Shown here piece by piece: positions 46,426 to 55,220 of a DNA stretch of 64,000 nucleotides. The notes beneath the pieces are model-generated. The model was not told the DNA's origin, did not search any database, and saw only the letters and a program-made list of their open reading frames with translations. This DNA comes from Candidatus Roizmanbacteria bacterium (GTDB lineage: Bacteria > Patescibacteriota > Microgenomatia > UBA1406 > GWC2-37-13), in NCBI GenBank assembly GCA_012798265.1, contig JAAZNM010000004.1, positions 88,194-152,193 of the forward strand, read 5' to 3'. Both the position numbers and the translations under genes were made by a program. The first letter of the stretch is position 1. Each line of letters opens with the position of its first letter.

Positions 46426-47542
46426 CTTTAAGATATTATATAAAATAAACCCAATTTTTATAAGTTACTTCCTGGTTTTGACTTTTTTCAGCCTTTATTC
46501 GTATTCGTTGGTGGATCTTAATTTAACCCTGATTAACAGTGCCTGGTGGAATTGGTTTCGTTCCCTGGTAATCCAGATTGGTTATTTTCGGAGAGATCTG
46601 TCGTTTATCATATACTGTTTTCTGGTCGCTGTTTTGTTCATCCTCTATCGTCTGGTAAAAAAAACAAAAGTTGATCCGGTAAAACTGGCCGTTTTAATCG
46701 GTGCGGTGGCTTTTTTTTCCTATCCTTTCTTGTCCCATGATTTTTTTAATTATATTTTTGATGCAAGAATCTTTACCTTTTACCACAAAAACCCCTATCT
46801 ATTCAAAGCCTTGGATTTTCCCGGCGATCCTTACCTGAGGTTTATGCATTGGACCCATAGAACATATCCTTACGGTCCTGTTTTTTTGCCGCTTACCTTT
46901 ATCCCTTCTTTTTTGTCGTTCGGCAAATTCGTCCTCAATTATTTCTTTTTTAAAGGACTGTTCGTATTTTTTTATTGGTTGGGGGTATATGTCCTCAACA
47001 AAATCAGCAGGAAACAAGCCATAGTTTTGGCGACGCATCCGCTAATTATTGTCGAAGGGTTAATATCGAGCCATAACGACATAATAGGCTTATCGATCGC
47101 TCTCGTCGGCGCCTACTGGCTTTTCCGCAATAGAAACATACCGGCCAGAGTTGCCTTTATGTTGTCCGCCGGAATCAAATATATAACCCTGCCTTTTTTG
47201 ATCCTGACGAAAAATAAGAGATCGGGCTATCTTAGCCTTTTAGGTTTGGTTATGATATTGGGGTATTTGACATTTCGGTCCGAGATCCAACCTTGGTATT
47301 TCATTAGCCTTTTTGTCTTTTTGCCGTTTTATCCCGGACTCATCGAAAAGGCGGATATTTTTTTGTCGGGTCTGCTTTTTTCATACTATCCCTATATATT
47401 TTTAGGCGGTTGGGATAGTCCAATCAAAGTAACAATCAAACACAGGATCATCCTGGTTTTTTTTGTCGTCAACCTGATCTTTCTTGCGGTAAGGAGTTTT
47501 TATCCGGCTCTTTTTTTGAAAAGGTCGACCAATTCAAGATAA
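46397..47542 (+). CDS. GT87/MptB-like mannosyltransferase
   Basis: A 381-residue polytopic protein with about nine helices. The loop SHDFFNYIFDARIFTFYHKN followed by PY, and THRTYPYGPVFLPL, are typical of polyprenyl-phosphomannose-dependent alpha-mannosyltransferases of the GT87 group. The start ATG lies inside the divergent gene (29-nt overlap); a later start would cut the first membrane helix, so the overlap is probably real. The 3' end overlaps the flippase by 43 nt (47500-47542). Confidence 0.75.
   Translation: MNKRFRLDFIFKILYKINPIFISYFLVLTFFSLYSYSLVDLNLTLINSAWWNWFRSLVIQIGYFRRDLSFIIYCFLVAVLFILYRLVKKTKVDPVKLAVLIGAVAFFSYPFLSHDFFNYIFDARIFTFYHKNPYLFKALDFPGDPYLRFMHWTHRTYPYGPVFLPLTFIPSFLSFGKFVLNYFFFKGLFVFFYWLGVYVLNKISRKQAIVLATHPLIIVEGLISSHNDIIGLSIALVGAYWLFRNRNIPARVAFMLSAGIKYITLPFLILTKNKRSGYLSLLGLVMILGYLTFRSEIQPWYFISLFVFLPFYPGLIEKADIFLSGLLFSYYPYIFLGGWDSPIKVTIKHRIILVFFVVNLIFLAVRSFYPALFLKRSTNSR
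46435..46440 (-). promoter_or_regulatory. -10 element of the GT-C gene 44917-46425
   Basis: TATAAT read on the minus strand, 9 nt before the ATG at 46425, and located within the coding region of the plus-strand gene 46397-47542. No -35 box is convincing. Confidence 0.45.
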
Positions 47543-48966
47543 AACGATCTGCCTTTTATCTTCACGAGCGTAAAAAAATAGACGAGAACCGCTCCCGGCA
47601 CCGAAAAAAATAGATGGAGATAAATATTTTTAAGATAATTGACAAATATGATTCTTGTCAGGACAAGGTATCCGGTCATGAGCAAACTGGATAATAAGGT
47701 CGGTTCGATGGCTTTCAAAAAAGAAAACTTGACCTTTTTTTTGGCGACGAGAACCACGATTATAAACGATAGGGACATAACGAAAAATGAAACAGAGATA
47801 GCCTGATAACCGAAATATTTTACCATCGGAGGAATCAATATCCAGGTAATTACCGTGAAGAATATCATGAAATATAGGCTTAGTTTGACTTTGCCGATGG
47901 CATTGAAAAGGTTGATAAGCGGCGAATAGAAGCTGACGAAGATGGCCGACAAAGAGAAAAACCAGAAGGAAAAAAGAGCCGGTTGCCATTTTAAAAAATA
48001 TCCGGGAACGATTCTCAACAAGTTGTCAAAAACGAAAACAGCTCCGATAATCGTCGGTAAGACAAGTAATGATTGGTAAAAAAGCATCTTTTCAAGACTT
48101 TTTTTGAGAAGATCCTTTTCATTCTGGAATCGGGCAAATATGGGAAAAAACACCCGGTTGAGGTTATCCATGACCAATCTTATCGAAAACTCGGCGTATT
48201 TTTTGGCGAAGGTAACTATTCCCAGTTTTTGGAAGCCCAAAACTCCACCCAAATAAATAATGAGAAGGTCGTCTTTGATCAGGGCCAGGAACGAGTTACC
48301 TTGGAATGGGATCCCATAGCGGAGAAGCGATTTAGCCGATGAGGCGGAAAAAATAAACTTTGGAAACCATGGTTGCATAACGTATATGGTGATCAGTCCG
48401 ACTACCGATCTGACGATCACGGCGATTACCAGACTGTATATATCCCAACCCATGAGGGAAAAGATGATTACCGCCGAATAAAAAACCGTGTTTTCCAGAA
48501 GCTGGGCAAAGACGACCTTGTATATTTTTACCCGTTTTTCCAAAAGAACCGACGGAATCGTTTTTAAAGACAAAAAGAAAAAAGATCCCAAAAGGGACCA
48601 GTAAAGGTACACGGCCCGATGAGGCAGGTCCTTATAAAATTTGAAAAGATAGCCGGTTAAAGCGAAACCGACCACAACAGCCAAAGTGGTCAAGACAAGT
48701 TGGATAAAAAAAGCCGTGCTCAGATCCTTATCTTCAACCTCTTTTTTTTGGATTATTGCCGCGGCCAGGCCGAGATTGGTCAGGTAGTTGAAAAAAGACA
48801 TCATCGCCAGTACGGTGTTGTAAATACCAAGAAGATACGTACTCGATTTCAGTGTCAGGATGAAAAATGCGACAAAACCGAGTCCGGCGGAAAAAGAGCT
48901 TTGAAAGATAAGGCTGCCGGCACTTAGAAGACCGCGGGTTTTGATCTTTTTTATTTCATCTTCCAT
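47500..48966 (-). CDS. Polysaccharide flippase (Wzx/MOP family)
   Basis: About 488 residues from the ATG of MEDEIKKIKTRGLLSAGSLI; an extension to 49038 would add an unlikely tail. About twelve to fourteen membrane helices and the Polysacc_synt pattern with FNYLTNLGLAAAIIQKKEVE, KKYAEFSIRLVMDNLNRVFF and PIFARFQNE. It moves lipid-linked oligosaccharides across the membrane, so it is the export step of the cluster. Its 3' end overlaps the GT87-like gene on the other strand. Confidence 0.87.
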   Translation of the reverse strand: MEDEIKKIKTRGLLSAGSLIFQSSFSAGLGFVAFFILTLKSSTYLLGIYNTVLAMMSFFNYLTNLGLAAAIIQKKEVEDKDLSTAFFIQLVLTTLAVVVGFALTGYLFKFYKDLPHRAVYLYWSLLGSFFFLSLKTIPSVLLEKRVKIYKVVFAQLLENTVFYSAVIIFSLMGWDIYSLVIAVIVRSVVGLITIYVMQPWFPKFIFSASSAKSLLRYGIPFQGNSFLALIKDDLLIIYLGGVLGFQKLGIVTFAKKYAEFSIRLVMDNLNRVFFPIFARFQNEKDLLKKSLEKMLFYQSLLVLPTIIGAVFVFDNLLRIVPGYFLKWQPALFSFWFFSLSAIFVSFYSPLINLFNAIGKVKLSLYFMIFFTVITWILIPPMVKYFGYQAISVSFFVMSLSFIIVVLVAKKKVKFSFLKAIEPTLLSSLLMTGYLVLTRIIFVNYLKNIYLHLFFSVPGAVLVYFFTLVKIKGRSFYLELVDLFKKRAG

Positions 48967-49117
48967 ATTTTTGTCATGAGCTCGGTATGAAAAAATCAAA
49001 AATATATTAAAAGCGAAGATATATATTTTTTTAGACAATCACCTGGGTGCACCTCTTAGATTGAATGAGGCGGTCTAAAAAATATTATCAAGCTTTTTTA
49101 CCACATTTTAATAATTG

Positions 49118-49123
49118 TATAAT
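49118..49123 (+). promoter_or_regulatory. -10 element of the YfhO-like gene
   Basis: TATAAT at 49118-49123, 6 nt before ATG 49130. It overlaps an in-frame ATG five codons upstream (49115), which is thereby excluded as a start. Leaderless arrangement. Confidence 0.55.
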
Positions 49124-49129
49124 TATCTT

Positions 49130-50884
49130 ATGAAAATCCGGAAAAAAATCGCTTTGGAACTGTTTATCTTAATAATTATAACAGTTCCTGCTTTTGTCGG
49201 TCTTTTAAACAGCGGCTATTTTTCCATGCATGACGACCAACACATGTCTCGGTTATACCTACTTGATCAGGCGATCCGTCAGGGGAGTTTTTATCCGCGC
49301 TGGGTGGGAGGATTGGGCTTTAATTACGGCTATCCTCTTTTTAATTTTTATCCGCCGCTTATCTATTACGTGTCCGAATGTTTTCACCTTGTCGGTTTTA
49401 ATATGATCTGGTCGATAAAGATGATGGTTATTTCGGGATTTTTTTTGTCGGCCTTAGGCGCTTATTTTTTTTCCAAACAAATAATCGGACGCCGGGCGAG
49501 TTGGCTGGCCGTTGTTTTGCAGACTTATTTTTTTTACCACGCCATCCTTTCTTACGTAAGAGGGGCGTTGGCGGAGTTTTTTGCTTTTGCCATCCTTCCT
49601 TTTGTTTTCGGATCCGTTATTAGGTTGGCTAAAAACAGCAACACAAAAAACATATTGTTTCTTGGCCTGGCCTTGGCTTTTTTGGTGATTGCCCATCCGC
49701 TTATTGCTTTTCCCGCGGTTTTTTTCCTGGTTTTTTTCCTGGTTTTTTTGTTTTTTTCCTTAAAAGAGAAACGATGGTTTTTTTTAAGTCGATTCTGCCT
49801 GAGCGGAGTTTTGGGTTTGGCGCTTTCGTCTTTTTTTTGGCTGCCGTCATTTGTTGAACGCAAATATACCCTGGTCGACAGTATATTGACAAAAAATCTC
49901 TATGACTACAAGATCCATTTTGTCGCCCTGCAGCAGTTTTGGTATTCCCCCTGGGGCTATGGGGGATCGGTCAAGGGATTGGGGGATGGCCTGACCTTCC
50001 AGCTCGGTAAGATTCATATAGCGTTGTTGTTTTTTTCTTTTGTATCTTCGTTAATCTATCTTTATCAGAAAAAAAAAGTTGACGATAAACTGCGCAATTA
50101 TTTTTTTGTTTTGTTCCTTTTGGGGTTTGGGCTGTTTATGGCGACTGATCTGTCGGCTTTTGTTTGGGACAAAATAAAGTATCTTTGGTATCTGCAGTTC
50201 CCTTGGCGGTTCCTGACTTTTGTCGGCATTTTTCTGCCTCTTGCCGGCGCCTACACGCTTCTCTTTTTTAAAGAGATAGTTAGGATAAGGATAGGTGAAA
50301 AATCAGCCAGACGTTTGACTGTGATTTTGGCAATCTCAATCTGCCTTTTTACGATTTTCCGGTATAGTCGGTATTTCAAACCCCAAACGGTTATTTTTGT
50401 TGACGAAAGATCCTTGGTCAGTTTTGAGGAAATATCATGGAGGGTAAGTAAAACTTCTTTCGAATTCGTTCCTTCGGGGGTTGAGACGATAAAGACAGGT
50501 TTGGACACAGTTTTTATTCCTGTAGAAAAAAAATCTCTTCCGAAAAAACCGTATGAGTTGGTTTCGGGCAAAGCAGTGATTTCAACAGTTAAAGATGATT
50601 TCGCAAACAAAACTTTTATGATAAAGGCCCAGACTTCGTTCAGATTCCGGTTGAATACCTTTTATTTTCCCGGATGGAAGGCTTATATAGACGATAAACC
50701 GCTGGTTGTGAAAGCTGACGGCCGTTTACGGTTGATAACCGTAGATATTCCTCAGGGAGAACACAACCTTAAGTTTGTTTTTGAAGACACACCGGTACGC
50801 CTGGCAGGCAATATTATTTCCTTGATATCGGTTGCTTTACTGTTTTGGTTTTTTTTTACCTCAAAAGATAGTCGGCCTCGATAA
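49130..50884 (+). CDS. Large membrane protein, YfhO / 6-pyruvoyl-THP-synthase-related type
   Basis: A 584-residue polytopic protein with about twelve helices and a C-terminal outside domain. The first loop has YFSMHDDQHMSRLYLLDQAI and GFNYGYPLFNFYPPLIYYV, the signature of the GT-C-like membrane family often annotated 6-pyruvoyl-tetrahydropterin-synthase-related or YfhO-like. The end has FRLNTFYFPGWKAYID, a small beta domain typical of the group. Probably a glycosyltransferase. It contains a 12-nt tandem repeat with T7 tracts (49717-49750). It overlaps the opposite-strand gene by 29 nt at its 3' end. Confidence 0.78.
   Translation: MKIRKKIALELFILIIITVPAFVGLLNSGYFSMHDDQHMSRLYLLDQAIRQGSFYPRWVGGLGFNYGYPLFNFYPPLIYYVSECFHLVGFNMIWSIKMMVISGFFLSALGAYFFSKQIIGRRASWLAVVLQTYFFYHAILSYVRGALAEFFAFAILPFVFGSVIRLAKNSNTKNILFLGLALAFLVIAHPLIAFPAVFFLVFFLVFLFFSLKEKRWFFLSRFCLSGVLGLALSSFFWLPSFVERKYTLVDSILTKNLYDYKIHFVALQQFWYSPWGYGGSVKGLGDGLTFQLGKIHIALLFFSFVSSLIYLYQKKKVDDKLRNYFFVLFLLGFGLFMATDLSAFVWDKIKYLWYLQFPWRFLTFVGIFLPLAGAYTLLFFKEIVRIRIGEKSARRLTVILAISICLFTIFRYSRYFKPQTVIFVDERSLVSFEEISWRVSKTSFEFVPSGVETIKTGLDTVFIPVEKKSLPKKPYELVSGKAVISTVKDDFANKTFMIKAQTSFRFRLNTFYFPGWKAYIDDKPLVVKADGRLRLITVDIPQGEHNLKFVFEDTPVRLAGNIISLISVALLFWFFFTSKDSRPR
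49717..49750 (+). repeat. Tandem 12-nt repeat with T7 tracts inside a coding region
   Basis: GGTTTTTTTCCT occurs at 49717-49728 and 49729-49740, with a third partial copy from 49741. It encodes a VFFL-VFFL-VFLF membrane helix. Because the unit is a multiple of three, unit gain or loss keeps the frame, while slippage in a T7 run would break it. Confidence 0.7.
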
Positions 50885-52292
50885 TGCATTCTTTCTGTGG
50901 AATGGGCTCGGCTTGTTCAAAAGCGTAAATTGCCCTTATTCTTTTACCGGGAAAGTAAAAATCAAGGAAATACTGGTCCCAATATGAGTTTTTTAGTTTT
51001 TTTGAGCCGCCCCAAGGATTTATTTTGTCCTGAAGGCTGTCGTTGAAATAAATAATCGGACAACGTGCAAAGCGAGTTTTGTTGTCGGAAAAATAATCTC
51101 GGGTTTTTATGAAAATATTGTCCTCGAGTAGGTAAGTGCTGGTTGATTCATGAATTTTTATCCCGAAATAACTCAGTACAAGATAAACGACCAGGACATG
51201 CACCAAGATCTTTCTCAGTTTCCGGTTATGGAAAAAACTTAAAATATAGGCTTGAAAAAGCGATAGAAAAACAAGAGGAACGGTCAGCCTGATCATCCAA
51301 CGATGGCGAAAAAAAATCATCGGACCAAGGAATATGACAAATCCGGCAAAAGTACCCAGAGCCAGAAACAGTGTTTTTTTGAGCTTAGTCCTGTCTTTGA
51401 CCACAAGATAGATCCACATGCCGGCGACAGCGCACCAATATAGTCCAAGAAGGAAAAAATATATCTGTATCTGCTGGCTTTTGAAATAATCGTTAAATGC
51501 CGGCAGGGGTTTGGAAAAAATACTGGGCATGACGTCGGGCATAAAGCTAGGCATACCAAGCCCCCAAAGAAAATACCAGAGAAAGTTGTTCAAAACCAGT
51601 TTGGGGTTGTCGAACTGGATTTTATAATTGTCAAGAGCCGTTACCTGTTTGAGGCTGTATCGGTAAACGAAATAAAATAACACGGCGATTGTAAGATAAA
51701 AGAAAAGAACGGCGGTTTTTTTCCTCAGATCTTTTTTTTGGAAAACCGCCGTGAACAAAAAAAGAAAGGGGACAAAAAGGATGGCGGTTTCCTTAGACAA
51801 CAGGGCAATCACAAAAGGTATAAAACTTAAAAAGTATTTGCGATTTAAGAAATAATAAAAGGCAACGGTCAATGCGGTAAAAACCATTATTTCCTGGAAA
51901 GTGGCAAACCAGTAAAGCTGATATACGTGGATGAAGTTAATCCCGTAAATAAAAACAGACAGATAGCCCAATAGCTGGTTTTTCGTCAGTTGCCTAACCA
52001 ATCGGTAGAGATAATAAAGACCAATGAAATAAACAGCAAAAACTATGATATGACCGATAAAAACCCGATATTTCAAACTGATGAGCAAAAAATAAAAGAG
52101 CTCGGTCGCCATCGGTTTGTACGAATATCCGCGGACAGGGGAAAAAAAGTTGACAAAATCATTAAGGGAAGAGGCGCGGCTTATCTTCAGAAAAAAATAA
52201 TCGTCAAGAAAAAAATTGATCTTAAAGGCTCTCTGGAAAAGGAATATAATCAAAAAAAACAAAAGGCTGAAAAAAATTGTTCTTTTCTTCAT
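50856..52292 (-). CDS. GT-C-like polytopic membrane protein
   Basis: A 478-residue protein with about eleven helices. The first loop carries NFFLDDYFFLKISRASSL, a DD motif in the GT-C catalytic position, and PVRGYSYKPMATELFYFLL. It fits the O-mannosyltransferase-like proteins with a DDY loop. Last of a four-gene minus-strand operon (56738 to 50856), 8 nt after its neighbour. Its 3' end overlaps the plus-strand gene by 29 nt. Confidence 0.72.
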   Translation of the reverse strand: MKKRTIFFSLLFFLIIFLFQRAFKINFFLDDYFFLKISRASSLNDFVNFFSPVRGYSYKPMATELFYFLLISLKYRVFIGHIIVFAVYFIGLYYLYRLVRQLTKNQLLGYLSVFIYGINFIHVYQLYWFATFQEIMVFTALTVAFYYFLNRKYFLSFIPFVIALLSKETAILFVPFLFLFTAVFQKKDLRKKTAVLFFYLTIAVLFYFVYRYSLKQVTALDNYKIQFDNPKLVLNNFLWYFLWGLGMPSFMPDVMPSIFSKPLPAFNDYFKSQQIQIYFFLLGLYWCAVAGMWIYLVVKDRTKLKKTLFLALGTFAGFVIFLGPMIFFRHRWMIRLTVPLVFLSLFQAYILSFFHNRKLRKILVHVLVVYLVLSYFGIKIHESTSTYLLEDNIFIKTRDYFSDNKTRFARCPIIYFNDSLQDKINPWGGSKKLKNSYWDQYFLDFYFPGKRIRAIYAFEQAEPIPQKECIIEADYLLR

Positions 52293-52300
52293 ATTCTCAA

Positions 52301-53518
52301 CTATCGGTTGATAATAAAATAGGCCGGTAAGCCATTATAATAATTTATAGTCTTTTTTGCTCGATTTTTTTCCAAACCCATCAGTTTCAGGTCGCTTTCC
52401 CTGACGATGCATATCCGGTTTTTACCCGAACAGTCGTTACGCCAGTTATTTTGGAGTCGATCCTGTTTGAGTATGACTATTTTTTTTGGATCAAAACTTT
52501 TGGCCAGATAAGGTAGATAGTCTATGAATCTGGCGGCATCGTCTGATACGTATACGTGTTCCAAGGATAGATGGTTATCCTTAAGCCAAAGGCTTATATT
52601 TTCTTCGGCATATCCCCACTCCGAAGAATTCTTTCTATCGAAATGGAAGTAAAACAACTCCTGATAAAAAAATATATTGATGGCGAGCAATAGCAAAACT
52701 ATAAAGCGACCGGCCGGAACCTTTTTCATAAGGGACCAATAGCCGAAAGCAATTGTCAAGCTTACACCTAAAAATATCAGCAATCCTTTATAGGAGATCA
52801 TCAGATTTTCCGGCGTGATAAAAAACCAGATTACTCCCAGCGACGAAATATAGAGGATGATTTTTTTAATCTCCCGGTTATTTTTTTCCAACATTAAGTT
52901 TACCAGTCCGAACAGGAAAGGAATAAACTCGATATGGAGGAAAAAACCCGTTTTGGGAATATGGATAAACGGAGAAAGGTAATCGCCTACAAAAAAGAGA
53001 TTTCTCAGGTCGAAGATCTTAAAAAGCTCGCCGTAGTTGGCGACGACAGTTTTATATGACCATGGTGAGTTTAGACAGAAATAACGAAAGGCCAGAAGTA
53101 CCGACAGATTAAGCAGAAAACTTAATTTATAGCTTGATCTGATCAGTGACAATAGATAGGAGATTAACAAAACGATGGTAGTGACCGCAATATAATAGTT
53201 AAGGTAACGGGAAATGACGAAAATCCATGGAGAGTAAGCAAACGTCAATCCGACTATAAAAGATAACCATTTAAGCTTGGTTTTTTTATAGGCCAGTTCA
53301 TAAGCCAGAATAGAGGTCAGGGTCGAAAGGATTACCGGAATCAGACGAAGCCAATGATAGTTGTTTAGACCTTTAAGGAAAGGTAATGACTTAATTATAG
53401 TGATTTCTTCGGATGACAAGCTATTCGGATATTGATGAACAAGAAAACCTTTAAAAAGCAGATTAGCGACAACAAGTATAAGTAAAAGCGGAAGCATTTT
53501 TTTAATTTTTTTTATCAT
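52301..53518 (-). CDS. GT-C-like polytopic membrane protein
   Basis: A 405-residue protein with about ten helices. The first loop is YPNSLSSEEITIIKSLPFLK, an SEE motif in place of the usual DE, so the acidic catalytic position is partly kept. It overlaps the upstream GT-C gene by 4 nt. It is shorter than its neighbours, with a short C-terminal soluble part. The least certain of the GT-C assignments. Confidence 0.65.
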   Translation of the reverse strand: MIKKIKKMLPLLLILVVANLLFKGFLVHQYPNSLSSEEITIIKSLPFLKGLNNYHWLRLIPVILSTLTSILAYELAYKKTKLKWLSFIVGLTFAYSPWIFVISRYLNYYIAVTTIVLLISYLLSLIRSSYKLSFLLNLSVLLAFRYFCLNSPWSYKTVVANYGELFKIFDLRNLFFVGDYLSPFIHIPKTGFFLHIEFIPFLFGLVNLMLEKNNREIKKIILYISSLGVIWFFITPENLMISYKGLLIFLGVSLTIAFGYWSLMKKVPAGRFIVLLLLAINIFFYQELFYFHFDRKNSSEWGYAEENISLWLKDNHLSLEHVYVSDDAARFIDYLPYLAKSFDPKKIVILKQDRLQNNWRNDCSGKNRICIVRESDLKLMGLEKNRAKKTINYYNGLPAYFIINR

Positions 53519-55215
53519 AAACGTACGGTTATGAAATAAAACATGTCTTTAACGGCTCCAGATTCCAGAGTCGCATAAGACCGGTACTGTTTTTTGGAAA
53601 CGATTTTGTTTTTGATGGACGGATAGATGTCGCGGTATTCGTTTGCGGTTACAAACAGAGCCGTTCTCTTACCATTAAAAATTTTTTTTGAAAGAACCTC
53701 AGTGGTTGTTTTGTCTGGAAAAAAAAACTTATCAAAACTTTGGATGTAAAACCAACGCTCCTTCTCTGTCCAACGTTTTTTCCTGACGTATTTGTCCGGA
53801 GGGTAGTTAATGGCCGTCAAGGCAAAGATCTGGGGTTGGTTGGCGATCTCTCTTGAATAGATAAAATAATCATAGTTTTGGTAGCTGTTTTTGATGATGC
53901 TGCCGATCTGATTTTCTTTATAGGCATAAATATGATCATATCTCTTGGGGTATACGGCAAAAAAATTAAATAAAAAGATAAGCAGGCTTATAAAATATAA
54001 TAAAAAGAAACCCGATAAAAATGTTTTTTTTCTTTTTTTGTTTTTTATGGTTGACAGCAACAAAAAAAGGCCATAAGCGCTTAATACTTCATAGCTGCCC
54101 AAAGCTCCTAGGGCGCGACGGCTGTCAGGAGCGGTTTCGGTGATTGTCGACGGCAGCGGCGAGACGGCTACCCAAAAAATAACAATAATCCTGATGGCTT
54201 TTTCAATCAGGTTGTTTTTTCTTGAAAAAATTTCTTTGATCATCTGCAGCAAACCAAGGTAATAAAAAGGCAGCATAATAAGTAATAACGGGGGAAAGGG
54301 ACTTTGTTGAACAGCCTCAGGCGGTCGGAAGTTAACCAAAAAATCCGTTGAAAAATGAGAGAGATAATGGTCGACCAAAGTAAGGGAGATAAAGGTAAGT
54401 TTATTATGGAGGATTTTTGAAAGGAGATTGTTCTTATGGTGATCCCTGAACTCGTTTATCTCCAAAACCGCTCCTTTTCGCTCCCCGAAAAGTCCGGCGG
54501 TTTGAAGTTTTTGAAGACTTTCCGGACTATATTGATAGGCTATTAACCAGAAAGAAAGAAGGAAACAAGCTAAAAAGATCGCAATATTTTTAAACTTTTT
54601 TTTAATGACGATAAAATCCGTTAATAAAAAAATAACTATCAGGGAGGGTGCGACTATTCTGGCCAGGTGGTAAGTGAAAAGTGACAGCGATAAGAACAAG
54701 ATGGAAAAGATGAAGTTCACCATTTTTTTGTTTTTTAAAAAACATACTTGGAACAAGATTCCGGAGATGATTAACAGGTTTGCCAGTATCGGCTCAAGGG
54801 CTATTCTGGAAAAAAAAAGACTGTGAGGGGAAAAAGCCATAAACAAAGCGGCAACAAGAGAGATTTTTTTGTTGTTGAAAAGTCGCTGCGTCAGAAAATA
54901 GACTATTAAAACCGATAAGGTTCCACAGATGACGGCGGTGATTTTTGCGGAAAATAGACTGGGACCGATAATCTTGACGAAAAATGCGGTCAGATAGGTA
55001 TATAGAGGTAGTTTGTTGTCTCCAAAAGCTTTAAATATCAGCGGAAATTGGACTCCCCATTCGTCTTTTCCTGTTTCGGCGATAGAGTAGGCGTTGTAAA
55101 GATGGCTGCGTTCGTCCCAGTCAAATCCGATTGGGACTCGATCAAGATAAACGACTCTTACCGAAAAAGCGATCAAAACTAAAGAAAGCAAAATAAGCCA
55201 GTTTTTTATCCTCAT
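53515..55215 (-). CDS. GT-C glycosyltransferase (ArnT/PMT-like)
   Basis: A 566-residue protein with about eleven helices and a soluble tail of about 120 residues. The first loop is GFDWDERSHLYNAYSIAETG with KDEWGVQFPLIFKAFGDNKL, the same design as 37581-39197, so these are paralogues. The DE is the likely catalytic acid pair. It overlaps the downstream gene by 4 nt and starts 5 nt after the upstream stop. Confidence 0.84.
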   Translation of the reverse strand: MRIKNWLILLSLVLIAFSVRVVYLDRVPIGFDWDERSHLYNAYSIAETGKDEWGVQFPLIFKAFGDNKLPLYTYLTAFFVKIIGPSLFSAKITAVICGTLSVLIVYFLTQRLFNNKKISLVAALFMAFSPHSLFFSRIALEPILANLLIISGILFQVCFLKNKKMVNFIFSILFLSLSLFTYHLARIVAPSLIVIFLLTDFIVIKKKFKNIAIFLACFLLSFWLIAYQYSPESLQKLQTAGLFGERKGAVLEINEFRDHHKNNLLSKILHNKLTFISLTLVDHYLSHFSTDFLVNFRPPEAVQQSPFPPLLLIMLPFYYLGLLQMIKEIFSRKNNLIEKAIRIIVIFWVAVSPLPSTITETAPDSRRALGALGSYEVLSAYGLFLLLSTIKNKKRKKTFLSGFFLLYFISLLIFLFNFFAVYPKRYDHIYAYKENQIGSIIKNSYQNYDYFIYSREIANQPQIFALTAINYPPDKYVRKKRWTEKERWFYIQSFDKFFFPDKTTTEVLSKKIFNGKRTALFVTANEYRDIYPSIKNKIVSKKQYRSYATLESGAVKDMFYFITVRL

Positions 55216-55220
55216 CTTTT

